Shown here: in pieces, positions 54,194 through 62,638 of the stretch
How positions within the stretch are numbered: position 1 is the first letter of the stretch
How the letters are laid out: each line of letters starts with the position of its first letter
Source of the DNA: Acidimicrobiaceae bacterium
GTDB taxonomy: Bacteria; Actinomycetota; Acidimicrobiia; Acidimicrobiales; Aldehydirespiratoraceae
Assembly (NCBI GenBank): GCA_016845585.1
Contig: JAERSO010000129.1
Location: forward strand, 124,001-188,000
Direction: 5' to 3'
DNA length: 64,000 nucleotides
Notes under the pieces: model-generated
Told to the model about the DNA's origin: nothing
Database searches by the model: none
What the model saw: the letters and a program-made list of their open reading frames with translations, nothing else
Made by a program: the position numbers and the translations under genes

Positions 54194-54285
54194 CGCGGTG
54201 TCGCGAGACTGCAATGTGAGGCGAGTCGAACGTCTCATGTCAGCGACGGTGCTGGGCGGTATCAATGGTGTCGGAGGTGGTTTTG

Positions 54286-54798
54286 ATGGGTGAAATCAAA
54301 CGTTCGGCGGTGATCATCGCCACGCACATCGAGGTGTTCGAACCACTGGTGGTGCAGGCGGGCTACGACGTCAAGGGCGCGGCCAACACGATCGTCAACG
54401 GTGAGAGGCTCGTCGAGTTCTTCACACCCGATGTGATCCTCGTCGAGAACGACCTCACCGGGGAACAGGGCTGGCAGGGCTTGACCCGACTCGCCGATGC
54501 GAGCCCCGGCTCCAAGGCGATGCTCGTCGTCGCCGATCGGTGGACACCGAGCGACGTTGGCGCCACCGGCGCGTTCGCCGTCGTGCCCCGCGACGAACTC
54601 GCCGCCATCACCGGCTGTCTCCACGACATCCACTCATGGATGACCATTCATCTCGCCGATGGCCGCCTCGACGACCGTCGTTCGGGGCGGGACCGACGCA
54701 ATCATCAGGACTGGAGCAAGGTCGGCTGGGAACGGCGCAAGACCCCGCCCCGTCGCCTCGAAGACCACGACGCTCTCACCCCATCGCCGGCCTCCTGA
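54286..54798 (+). CDS. degenerate response-regulator receiver protein
   Basis: 170 residues. Residues about 5-120 have the receiver fold pattern (IIATHIEVFEPLVVQAGY, PDVILVENDL, SKAMLVVADRW). The phospho-acceptor position reads Glu (VENDL) instead of Asp, the acidic pair is missing and the conserved Lys is not seen, so it is probably a pseudo-receiver fixed in an on-like state. The C-terminus is a basic tail (DDRRSGRDRRNHQDW). GGAGG lies eight bases before ATG 54286. Confidence 0.7.
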   Translation: MGEIKRSAVIIATHIEVFEPLVVQAGYDVKGAANTIVNGERLVEFFTPDVILVENDLTGEQGWQGLTRLADASPGSKAMLVVADRWTPSDVGATGAFAVVPRDELAAITGCLHDIHSWMTIHLADGRLDDRRSGRDRRNHQDWSKVGWERRKTPPRRLEDHDALTPSPAS

Positions 54799-54843
54799 CG
54801 ACGTCGGCGTCCCGAACCTGTCGTCGGGGAACCGGAGCGTTGA

Positions 54844-55584
54844 TCAGAGCGTGACGTGGGTGACGCAGACGTCGTCGCCGTGACCTTTGGACGACGCGGT
54901 GTCGGTGTCGGTCGGACCGTAGAGCTCGCTGAGCATGCCTTTGACGATTCCGCGGTCGACGGCGCAGATCACCGGGTGTTCGACGACCGCATCGCCGAAC
55001 GGGCAGTGTTCGGCGATGATCTGCAGACCATCGCCGTCGGCCTTCTCGGCCCGCGCCGCGAACCCGTGGGCGGAGAGCGCGTCGGCGACGGCATGGAGTG
55101 CGCCCTGGGATGATCGGTGCGTGGCCCCGGGCTCGATGGAATCGGCCATCGCCTTGCCGTACTCGACGCCGACCTCCTCGGCCATCGTCTCCGCCGCGTC
55201 ACGCGGAAGCATCGCCAGAGCCTTGCCGAGCAGGCTTACGAGGATGTCGTCGTGGCGAACCTGGACTTCGAGTCGGACCTCGGGTTGGGTGGCCCGATAG
55301 CGCTTCGACGGGCGCCCGACACCGCCCGACGGCTTGGCCATCGCGACCTCGAGATAGCCGCCCGACGAGAGCTTGTCGAGATGGTGACGGGCCACGTTCG
55401 CGTGGAGATCGAACTGTTTCGCGGTCTCGGTTGCGGTGACGCCGTCGGACTGCTCGTGGGCGAACAGGTAGATGGCCCGGCGGGTGGGGTCGCCGAACGC
55501 GCTCGTGATTGCCGTGACCGCCGAGGCGAACTCGGTGGGACTCAGCTCAGAAGCCGTCTCCGGGCGGGGGGACACACCATCCAC
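54844..55584 (-). CDS. SufR-like winged-helix regulator with iron-sulfur cysteines
   Basis: 246 residues: N-terminal DeoR/ArsR-type winged helix (TATETAKQFDLHANVARHHLDKL) and a C-terminal domain with C194 and C207 (EHCPFG...PVICAVD) plus C240 near the end (DDVCVTHV), the Cys layout of SufR-type sensors. It divides from the mrp gene across 45 bp, consistent with control of iron-sulfur assembly genes. Three visible Cys fit a 2Fe-2S or 4Fe-4S site with one other ligand. Confidence 0.8.
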   Translation of the reverse strand: MDGVSPRPETASELSPTEFASAVTAITSAFGDPTRRAIYLFAHEQSDGVTATETAKQFDLHANVARHHLDKLSSGGYLEVAMAKPSGGVGRPSKRYRATQPEVRLEVQVRHDDILVSLLGKALAMLPRDAAETMAEEVGVEYGKAMADSIEPGATHRSSQGALHAVADALSAHGFAARAEKADGDGLQIIAEHCPFGDAVVEHPVICAVDRGIVKGMLSELYGPTDTDTASSKGHGDDVCVTHVTL

Positions 55585-55629
55585 GGAGGTATTCTACCTA
55601 TCGCCGTAGGGGAAACTCCTGGAGCCTGC

Positions 55630-56769
55630 ATGACCGTCACCGAAGCCGCCGTGATCGAGGCCCTGCGCCCCGTCGAAGACCCGGAGCTGCACCGCAGCAT
55701 CGTCGACCTCGGGATGGTCCGTTCCGTCACCATCGACGGCGGGCACGTCGAGGTGGGCATCGATCTCACCATCGCCGGTTGTCCGCTGCGCAATGAGATT
55801 CAAACCCGGGTTTCCGAAGCCGCCACCACACTCGACGGCGTCAACGCCGTCACCCTCGATTTCGGCGTCATGACCGACGAACAGCGGGCCAAGGTCCGCG
55901 AGCTCGTTCACGGTGATCCGGCCGGGAGTGCCGGCAGCCAGGCGGCGCACGGCCACGCCGAGGGTCGAGCCATTCCATTCGCCGAGGCCGGCAACCGCAC
56001 TCGCACGATGCTCATCGCGTCGGGCAAGGGTGGCGTCGGCAAGTCTTCGGTTACGGCGAATCTCGCCATTGCTCTCGCCGACGCGGGCAACAAGGTGGCA
56101 GTCATCGACGCCGATGTCTGGGGCTTCTCCATCCCGCGCATGCTCGGTGTGGCCCAGCCCCCCACCGTCATCGACGACATGATCATTCCGCCGGAGACCC
56201 ACGGTGTGCGCTGCGTGTCCATGGGCTTCTTCGCCCAGGAGGACCAGCCCGTCATCTGGCGTGGCCCGATGCTGCACAAGGCGCTCGAGCAGTTCCTGAC
56301 CGACGTCTTCTGGGACGAACCCGACTTCCTGCTGATCGACCTTCCCCCCGGCACCGGCGACATCTCGCTCTCGCTCGCCCAGTTCCTCCCCCGGTCCGAG
56401 GCCTACATCGTCACGACCCCGAATCCCGCGGCCCAGAAGGTCGCTCAGCGATCGGCGTTCATGTTCAAGCAGGTCAACATCGAGGTGAAGGGCGTGATCG
56501 AGAACATGTCATGGTTCACCGGTGACGATGGCAAGCGTTACCCGCTCTTCGGCGCCGGCGGCGGCAAGGACCTCGCCGACAAGCTCGAGGTCGACCTCAT
56601 CGCCCAGGTGCCGATGACCATCCCGATGCGGGAAGGCTCCGACCATGGTCGACCGATCATGGCGGAGGATCCCACCAACGAAGCGTCGCTTGCGTTCGTG
56701 GAGATGGCAGAGTGGGTCACCGCTCATGCGCCGAGCAAGCGCTCGCACCCTGAGCTCAAGATCATCTGA
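55630..56769 (+). CDS. mrp: Mrp/NBP35-type iron-sulfur cluster carrier ATPase
   Basis: 379 residues: an N-terminal DUF59 (FeS-assembly) domain (about 1-85), then a ParA-like NTPase domain with Walker A SGKGGVGKSS, LIDLPPGTGDI and VENMSWFTGDDG-type loop. It delivers iron-sulfur clusters to target proteins. GGAG lies six bases before ATG 55630. The usual CxxC of the Mrp C-terminal region is not evident here: the matching stretch reads SWFTGDDGKRYPLFG, without Cys. Confidence 0.9.
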   Translation: MTVTEAAVIEALRPVEDPELHRSIVDLGMVRSVTIDGGHVEVGIDLTIAGCPLRNEIQTRVSEAATTLDGVNAVTLDFGVMTDEQRAKVRELVHGDPAGSAGSQAAHGHAEGRAIPFAEAGNRTRTMLIASGKGGVGKSSVTANLAIALADAGNKVAVIDADVWGFSIPRMLGVAQPPTVIDDMIIPPETHGVRCVSMGFFAQEDQPVIWRGPMLHKALEQFLTDVFWDEPDFLLIDLPPGTGDISLSLAQFLPRSEAYIVTTPNPAAQKVAQRSAFMFKQVNIEVKGVIENMSWFTGDDGKRYPLFGAGGGKDLADKLEVDLIAQVPMTIPMREGSDHGRPIMAEDPTNEASLAFVEMAEWVTAHAPSKRSHPELKII

Positions 56770-56779
56770 GGAGACCCCC

Positions 56780-57007
56780 GTGGACATTCGAATTGGCGTC
56801 AGCGACTCACCGCGCGAGATCAACATCCAGCTTTCCGACGACACAGATCGCGAGGAGCTGCGCGGCCGGATCGACGCCGCGCTCGCCGGCGATGCTTCCA
56901 CGCTGTGGCTCGCGGATGACAAGGGCAAGGATGTCGGTGTCGCCGCATCCAAGATTGCCTATGTCGAGCTCGGCCCCGAGGGCGGCAACCCCATCGGATT
57001 CAGCTAG
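56780..57007 (+). CDS. DUF3107 protein
   Basis: 75 residues, VDIRIGVSDSPREI at the start and IAYVELGPEG near the end, as in the DUF3107 family of actinobacteria. GTG start with GGAG upstream. Function unknown; in mycobacteria the homologous gene lies not far from whiB1 and the PdtaS gene, as here. It follows mrp by 10 bp and precedes the histidine kinase. Confidence 0.85.
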   Translation: MDIRIGVSDSPREINIQLSDDTDREELRGRIDAALAGDASTLWLADDKGKDVGVAASKIAYVELGPEGGNPIGFS

Positions 57008-57054
57008 CCGAGGTCGGCTGACTCGCCGGGTGACGGCCGCCATACGCTGGGTCG

Positions 57055-58584
57055 ATGGCAAGCCTCGCTGAGCTCGCTCGGGCGCATACCTCACTCGACC
57101 AGGACGAGATCGCCCACCTTCAGCGTCTCGTCGCCGCCTGGGCGCTGCCATGTGATCTGTCGTTCGCCGACGTCTTGTTGAGCGCGCCGGTTGACGCCGG
57201 CGATCCGGAGACGGGCTTCGTGGTGCTCGGCCACGCCCGATCAGCGGCCGGAGCCACCGTGCATCGGGGTGATCCGGTGGGCGAGCCTCCACACCCCGAC
57301 GTGCTCGGGTTGTTGTGGAACTGCTTCTCCGACGGAGTGTCACGAGCCGGCGTCGTCGGACCGCGGTCGCCTTCGGCGCCGGCCGACGACACGGTGGAGG
57401 AGGAGGTTCTCCTCCCCGGCATGACCGGGCGCGTCCAGATCGACGCGATCCCGGTTCGGTATGGCACCGAGGTGATCGCCGTGGTCACCCGCGAAGCAGA
57501 GCCCGGCCTGATCCGTCACCGCACCACCCTCGAATCGATGTATCGCCGCTTGTGGGAGCGGTTCGCCCGGATGATCGAGGAAGGCGAGTTCCCGCTCTCC
57601 CTCCAGGAGCAGGTGGGAGAATTCCGCGAGCCGCGGGTCGGCGACGGCGTGATCGTCGTGGACCGTGAGCGCCGGGTCGTGTTCGCCTCGCCCAACGGAC
57701 TCTCAGCCCTGCATCGTCTCGGTGTGCAATCGACGATCGAGGGACGATCGCTCGCCGACGTCGGTATCGACGACGCCGTGATCCGACGGGCCCTCGCCAC
57801 GCGCCACAGCACGGTCGCCGAGCTCGAACACGGGCCGGATCTCACGGTTGTCGTACGGTGCCACCCACTGATCGAGGATGGACGAGCGACGGGTGCGCTC
57901 GCCGTGCTGCGTGACATCTCCGAGCTGCGTTCTCGAGACCGACTGCTCGTGTCCAAGGACACCACGATCCGCGAGATCCATCACCGGGTGAAGAACAACC
58001 TCCAGACGATCCAATCGTTGCTTCGGCTGCAATCCCGTCGACTCTCCACGATGGAGGCCCGTGATGCGGTCGAGCAGTCAGCTCGACGCATCGGCTCGAT
58101 CGCGCTGGTGCACGAGACCCTCTCGAGTCAGGCGGCCGACATCGTCGATTTCGACGATGTCGTGCGTCGGATCGTACGAATGGTCGAAGAAGGCCTCGGC
58201 GCGCCAGAGCGTCCGCTGCGCGTGGCCGTCGAAGGTCGTATGGGCGAACTCCCAGGGGAGATGGCCATGCCTCTGTCCGTCGCGGTGACCGAGTTGGTCC
58301 AGAACGCCATCGATCATGCGGCTCCACAGTCGGCCGACGTGACGATCGAACTCGCCGCCGAGCCACGGGCCCTCGCCATTCGGGTCACCAACGGCGGCGC
58401 CGGCGTGAACGACGGTTTCTCCTTGGACCGCGACGCCGGCCTCGGTCTCACGATCGTGCGCACGTTCGTCGTTCATGATCTCGGCGGAACGATCTCGATC
58501 GGTCCGGCGCAGATGGCCGCTCCGCGGGGCACCGCCGTCGAGATTCGTGTACCCCGTCGAACAGAGTCACTCCCGTTGGGCTGA
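57055..58584 (+). CDS. pdtaS: PdtaS-type sensor histidine kinase (HisKA_2 family)
   Basis: 509-residue soluble kinase. An N-terminal GAF-like domain (about 1-150) and a PAS-like domain (about 195-290) precede the HisKA_2 box with the phospho-acceptor His in EIHHRVKNNLQTIQSLLRLQ (about 310) and the HATPase region (AVTELVQNAIDHA, DAGLGLTIV). No membrane segment. In mycobacteria PdtaS phosphorylates the RNA-binding antiterminator PdtaR; no PdtaR gene is seen here. Confidence 0.9.
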   Translation: MASLAELARAHTSLDQDEIAHLQRLVAAWALPCDLSFADVLLSAPVDAGDPETGFVVLGHARSAAGATVHRGDPVGEPPHPDVLGLLWNCFSDGVSRAGVVGPRSPSAPADDTVEEEVLLPGMTGRVQIDAIPVRYGTEVIAVVTREAEPGLIRHRTTLESMYRRLWERFARMIEEGEFPLSLQEQVGEFREPRVGDGVIVVDRERRVVFASPNGLSALHRLGVQSTIEGRSLADVGIDDAVIRRALATRHSTVAELEHGPDLTVVVRCHPLIEDGRATGALAVLRDISELRSRDRLLVSKDTTIREIHHRVKNNLQTIQSLLRLQSRRLSTMEARDAVEQSARRIGSIALVHETLSSQAADIVDFDDVVRRIVRMVEEGLGAPERPLRVAVEGRMGELPGEMAMPLSVAVTELVQNAIDHAAPQSADVTIELAAEPRALAIRVTNGGAGVNDGFSLDRDAGLGLTIVRTFVVHDLGGTISIGPAQMAAPRGTAVEIRVPRRTESLPLG

Positions 58585-59306
58585 TTCCGCGGGATCGCGT
58601 GCCTCTCGGTCATCGAGCCAGCCACCGATGCGAGCGAGCAACGCGCCGTCGATGGGTCGCTTTGCCTGCTTCTTGTAGGTCCGCAGCGACGGCGGGCCGG
58701 CCTCCAGCCGGAGCAGGTGGGTGAGACCGTCGACGATGTCGCAAGAGCAGTCCGACGTCACGAGCTGACAGATGCGCCGCACGTCGGCGGGATCGACCTG
58801 CACGTCGCTCGAGCCGGTGATCGCGAGAACCGGACTCTGGGTCGCCGCGAGCGATGGGGCGGGGTCGTGGGCCATGAACTCGCGCAACCATCGCGCATTC
58901 ACCTTCACCAGCTGGATCCGCGTCGTGTCGGTGGTGGTCGCCGTGATCTGCGCCAACCGCTTGCGTTGTGTCCGAACCACATCTTGGCGGAGGACCCGCA
59001 GGAGGAGCTTCACCGGACGGGGAGTGAGCGGCTGATCTGTTGCGCCTGCCAGTGCAGGACCGCTTCGCCGGGTGTCGCTGTGCCGGAAAGGAGGATCACG
59101 CCCGCCAGCCTCGGATCGGCTGCGGCCAACTCGGCGGCGATCAGTGCTCCTTCGCTGTGGCCGATGACGAAGATACGTTCCGGATCGACATCCGCGCGTG
59201 CCCGGAGCATCTCCACCGCGGAGGCGGCGTCGGAGACGTTGTCGAAGAAGCCGGTTGAGGGGAAGTCGCCTGAACTCTCGCCAACGCCGCGCTTGTCATA
59301 CCGGAA
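58567..59306 (-). pseudogene. alpha/beta hydrolase fragment, 5'-truncated and frame-shifted
   Basis: Two minus-strand frames together match one alpha/beta hydrolase. The upstream frame (59306 down to stop 59010) starts abruptly at FRYDKRGVGESSGD and includes the nucleophile elbow GHSEG. The second frame (GTG 59013 to 58567) continues with KLLLRVLRQDVVRTQRKRLA and the Asp/His part (ITGSSDVQVDP, GLTHLLR). In intact relatives these are continuous, so a frameshift lies near 59010, where stop and GTG overlap. The first roughly 100 residues are missing; the match begins at about 59306, where homology to a divergent regulator gene begins. Probably inactive. Confidence 0.6.
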
Positions 59307-59322
59307 CGTTGAACGGCCCCCG

Positions 59323-59787
59323 ATGACAGCGGCGGAGGTGATGAACGTTCTCGGAGATGTCGCCCAGGCCACGCTGTATCGCCACCTCAAGCAACTGCAT
59401 CAGGGTGGCCTGGTCGAAGTCGTCGACGAACGTCAGGTTCGCGGCGGGGTCGAACGGACCTACCGCGTCGTGTCCGAGGCGGTCTCGCTGGGAGTGGAGG
59501 ATTTGGCGGACGCGGACGCCGACGACCACTTCCGCTATCTCGCTACGTTTCTGGGCACGCTGCTGACCGACTACTCCAGGTATCTCGAGTCCGGCCCGGT
59601 CGATCTCGAGGCCGACCGAGTCGGCTATCGCCAGATCCCGCTCTGGCTGAGTGATGACGAACTGGACGAACTCCTCGACGAGTTCCGGATGTCGTTGCGG
59701 ACCCGGCTCGACCTGCAGCCGCACCCGAGCCGTCGCCGTCGTCTCGTCAACACGATCGTGATGCCGGACGACAGGGCCGGTTCGTAG
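59323..59787 (+). pseudogene. helix-turn-helix regulator, apparently 5'-truncated
   Basis: 154 residues from ATG 59323. The recognition part of an ArsR-like winged helix is present (VAQATLYRHLKQLHQGGLVEVVDERQ) with a normal C-terminal domain. The usual first helices (before AERPMTA in relatives) are absent, replaced by sequence that reads as the other strand's hydrolase fragment. A truncated product could still dimerise but probably not bind DNA properly. It may have been the regulator of the divergent hydrolase. Confidence 0.55.
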
Positions 59788-59835
59788 CGGCGCTCCGTTT
59801 GGTCTGGTCGCTCGATCCAACTAGACCAGAGGGCC

Positions 59836-61395
59836 ATGAGTCCTGAATCAATGAGCGGCGGCGAAGCCCTCGTCCACGCACTGGTCGACTCCGGTGTCGA
59901 CGTGTGCTTCGCCAACCCGGGCACGTCCGAGATGCACTTCGTGGCGGCGCTCGACACCAACCCGACCATGCGATGCATCCTCGGCCTCTTCGAGGGCGTG
60001 GTCACCGGCGCCGCTGATGGGTACGGGCGCATGGCAGGGAAGCCGGCCGCAACACTTCTCCACCTCGGACCTGGCCTCGCCAACGGTCTGGCCAATGTGC
60101 ACAACGCCAAGAAGGCCCGCACGCCCATGGTCAACGTGGTCGGCGAACACGCCACCTATCACCGGGAGTACGACTCACCCCTGAGCTCGGATGTCGTCGG
60201 TGTCGCCACCCCGATGTCGGACTGGGTGGCGATGGGCGACTCGCCGGACAGTGTCGCCGCCCTCGGCGCCGAAGCTGTCGAGAACGCAATGGTCGCGCCC
60301 GGGCAGATCTCGACGCTGATCCTCCCTGCCGACACGGCCTGGGGTCGCACCAGCGCCAAGGCGGTCGCCGGTGGCCCTGCCTCCGCGCCCGGTGCTCCCG
60401 ATGCCGACGCCATCGACCGCGCCGCCCGAGCCCTCAGAAGTGGGGATCGATGCACGATCTTCCTCGGGGGAGCCCTTTCCGAGGAACGCGTCGCCGCCAC
60501 AGCTCGCATCGCCTCGGCCACCGGCGCAAAGGTCGTGGCGTCCACCTGGGCGCCGCGACAGGAGATGGGGGCCGGCGCCGTACCGATCCGACGCCTCCAA
60601 TACTTCGGGGAGCAGGCTGCCGAGCAACTCGAGGGCACCCAGCACCTGATCGTCATCGGCGGCAAGCCACCCGTCACGTTCTTCGCTTACCCGGACAAGC
60701 CCAATTGGCTGACCCCCGACGGCGCAGAGATTCACCAGATCTGCGACGCAACCGATGATGTCGACGCGGCGCTCGAAACACTGGTCGACGCCGTCGGCGC
60801 ATCAGGAGAAGAACCGGCCCGGTGGGAGCTGGCCCGACCTGACCTGCCTAGCGGTGAGCTCAACCCGTTGGCCATCGGGCAAGCGGCCGCCCACCTCATG
60901 CCCGAGAATGCGATCATCGTCAACGAGAGTGGCCTGTCCGGCGGCGCCTACCAGATGGGTATGCGCGGCGCGCCGAGTCACTCGTTCCTCGCACTCACCG
61001 GCGGTGCGATCGGCTACGGCATCCCCGCCGCCATCGGCGCTGCGGTCGCCTGCCCCGACCGTCGCGTGATCAACATGCAGGCCGACGGCTCCGGCATGTA
61101 CACGGTTCAAGGGCTGTGGACCCAGGCCCGCGAAGGGCTCGACGTCACCACCGTCGTCTTCTCCAACCGTCAGTACGCGATCCTGCAGTTCGAATTCGGC
61201 CGCGTCGGTGCCCACAACCCCGGCCCCAAGGCCATGAGCATGCTCGACCTGAGCAACCCCGACCTCGACTGGGTCTCGCTCGCTCAGGGAATGGGCGTGC
61301 CCGCCTCTCGGGCAACCACCGCGGAGGAGTTCAACGTCGCGCTCGAACGGTCCCTCGCCGAACCCGGCCCATCACTGATCGAAGCCGTGGTCTAA
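59836..61395 (+). CDS. thiamine-diphosphate enzyme, acetolactate synthase / benzoylformate decarboxylase-like
   Basis: 519 residues with three ThDP-enzyme domains. The catalytic Glu (E53) is in LFEGVVTGAADGYGRM, and the diphosphate motif region NMQADGSGMYTVQGLWTQAREGLDVTTVVFSNR is near 410-445. GAGGG precedes the ATG by four bases. The N-terminal GTSEMHFVAALD differs from true IlvB, so it is more likely a decarboxylase or lyase of unknown substrate. Convergent with whiB. Confidence 0.83.
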   Translation: MSPESMSGGEALVHALVDSGVDVCFANPGTSEMHFVAALDTNPTMRCILGLFEGVVTGAADGYGRMAGKPAATLLHLGPGLANGLANVHNAKKARTPMVNVVGEHATYHREYDSPLSSDVVGVATPMSDWVAMGDSPDSVAALGAEAVENAMVAPGQISTLILPADTAWGRTSAKAVAGGPASAPGAPDADAIDRAARALRSGDRCTIFLGGALSEERVAATARIASATGAKVVASTWAPRQEMGAGAVPIRRLQYFGEQAAEQLEGTQHLIVIGGKPPVTFFAYPDKPNWLTPDGAEIHQICDATDDVDAALETLVDAVGASGEEPARWELARPDLPSGELNPLAIGQAAAHLMPENAIIVNESGLSGGAYQMGMRGAPSHSFLALTGGAIGYGIPAAIGAAVACPDRRVINMQADGSGMYTVQGLWTQAREGLDVTTVVFSNRQYAILQFEFGRVGAHNPGPKAMSMLDLSNPDLDWVSLAQGMGVPASRATTAEEFNVALERSLAEPGPSLIEAVV

Positions 61396-61446
61396 CTGGC
61401 GTGCTCTCAAGCAGGCGCTCTCTAGGTGGCTAACTGGCGCGCTCTC
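61393..61446. repeat. short direct repeats between the ThDP enzyme gene and whiB
   Basis: TAACTGGCGTGCTCTC (61393-61408) recurs as TAACTGGCGCGCTCTC (61431-61446) with one change, and a partial copy (AGGCGCTCTCTAGG) lies between. The first copy includes the stop of the ThDP enzyme gene and the last touches the whiB stop. Slippage-type duplication is likely; no function is evident. Confidence 0.5.
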
Positions 61447-61730
61447 TAGCTGGCTCGCCGGCGCTCGGCGCGCCGCCGGCGCCGGATGATCCGGCGCTCC
61501 TCTTCAGACGCTCCACCCCACACACCGGTGTCCTGGTTCGTCGAGAGCGCGAACTCCAGGCAATCGTCTCGGCACGCACACTCGAAGCAGACCTGCTTCG
61601 CGTCGGCAATCTGTTCGACGGCATGGCCCGTCGTGCCAATGGGGAAGAACAACGCCGGATCGGTGTCCCGGCACGCAGCGTCGGTGCGCCAGTCGATCGT
61701 CGTCGCAAAGACATCAGCGGTGAGCGCCAA
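61446..61730 (-). CDS. whiB1: WhiB-family iron-sulfur transcription factor
   Basis: 94 residues. The four cluster cysteines are C20, C48, C51 and C57 (DAACRD; VCFECACRDDC), followed by the turn GVWGG and a basic tail RRIIRRRRRAERRR for DNA binding. The start appears to be TTG 61730 with GGGGGG four bases upstream. WhiB1-like by length and by closeness to pdtaS. It senses NO or oxygen in relatives and binds the primary sigma factor. Confidence 0.92.
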   Translation of the reverse strand: MALTADVFATTIDWRTDAACRDTDPALFFPIGTTGHAVEQIADAKQVCFECACRDDCLEFALSTNQDTGVWGGASEEERRIIRRRRRAERRRAS

Positions 61731-61784
61731 CAGAATCCCCCCAGATCATTGGTAACAACAGGCCTCTCCGGTTACCGAGAGTCA

Positions 61785-61840
61785 TATTAGGAACGTGTTC
61801 TCGTTTTACGCAAGGAAAACTTGTAACGAGTTCTCGTTTT
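61785..61840 (-). promoter_or_regulatory. whiB promoter with two 16-bp direct repeats
   Basis: On the minus strand TTGCGT (-35) and TAATAT (-10) are 18 bp apart, about 55 bp before the whiB start. AACGTGTTCTCGTTTT (61792-61807, plus strand) fills that spacer and AACGAGTTCTCGTTTT (61825-61840) lies just upstream, 15 of 16 bases the same and 33 bp apart, about three helical turns. Each holds an AAC-N2-GTT dyad like the sites of KstR-type TetR repressors. Regulator unknown. Confidence 0.65.
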
Positions 61841-61951
61841 CCCCGATCCGACTGATTCCAGTGGCTGGGTACTGAAATTCGAACCAGAATTCGACGCGGA
61901 TTCCATGCGCGGTGCCACACCCAAGGGATCCGAGCACGCGAGACTCGCAGT

Positions 61952-62638
61952 ATGACGAAGGTGATCGCGCATCGCGGTGCCCGTGAGGCAGCCGCCGAGA
62001 ACACGCTCCCCGCGTTCCGCCTCGCGCGTGAGTTCGGTGCCGACTGGGTCGAACTCGATGTCCGTCGCACGGCTGACGGCGTGGCCATCGTGCACCACGA
62101 CGCCCATCTCGTCGACGGTCGGATCATCCGCGACCTGGACTACGACGAACTACCCGAGGCGATCCCCAGCCTCGCCGAGGCGCTCGAAGAGTGCGACGGA
62201 ATGGGAGTCAACATCGAGATCAAGAACCTCCGCGACGACCCCGACTACGACGAGGACCACCTCGTCAGCGACGCCGTCGCGGGGCTTGCCCAGGCCTACC
62301 TCGGCCCCGACCGGGTGTTGGTCTCGTCGTTCAACATCGACGCCCTCGACCGACTCCGCGAGGTCGATCCCACGATCCCGCTGGCGCTCCTGTTCGACAT
62401 CGGCGATCCCAACAGCAACATCGAACGAGCGCTCGCCCACGAGATGTCGGCCATCCACCCCTACGACCCGCTGGTCACGGCCACGATCGTGGATCGCGCC
62501 CATGCCGCAGGCCTCGAGGTGAACGTGTGGACCGTCAATGACCCCGAACGCATGGCCGAACTCATCGAGATGGGTGTCGACGGCATCTGCACGGATGTCC
62601 CCGACATCTGCCGCGCCGTTGTCGATCGCCTGAGCTAG
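61952..62638 (+). CDS. glpQ: glycerophosphodiester phosphodiesterase
   Basis: 228-residue TIM barrel. Metal and catalytic residues lie in AHRGAREAAAENTLPAF, VELDVRRTADGVAIVHHD and NIEIKN. No signal peptide, so cytosolic (UgpQ-like). It yields glycerol-3-phosphate from phospholipid head-group esters such as glycerophosphocholine, which would also release choline. Its stop overlaps the convergent gene by four bases. Confidence 0.9.
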   Translation: MTKVIAHRGAREAAAENTLPAFRLAREFGADWVELDVRRTADGVAIVHHDAHLVDGRIIRDLDYDELPEAIPSLAEALEECDGMGVNIEIKNLRDDPDYDEDHLVSDAVAGLAQAYLGPDRVLVSSFNIDALDRLREVDPTIPLALLFDIGDPNSNIERALAHEMSAIHPYDPLVTATIVDRAHAAGLEVNVWTVNDPERMAELIEMGVDGICTDVPDICRAVVDRLS

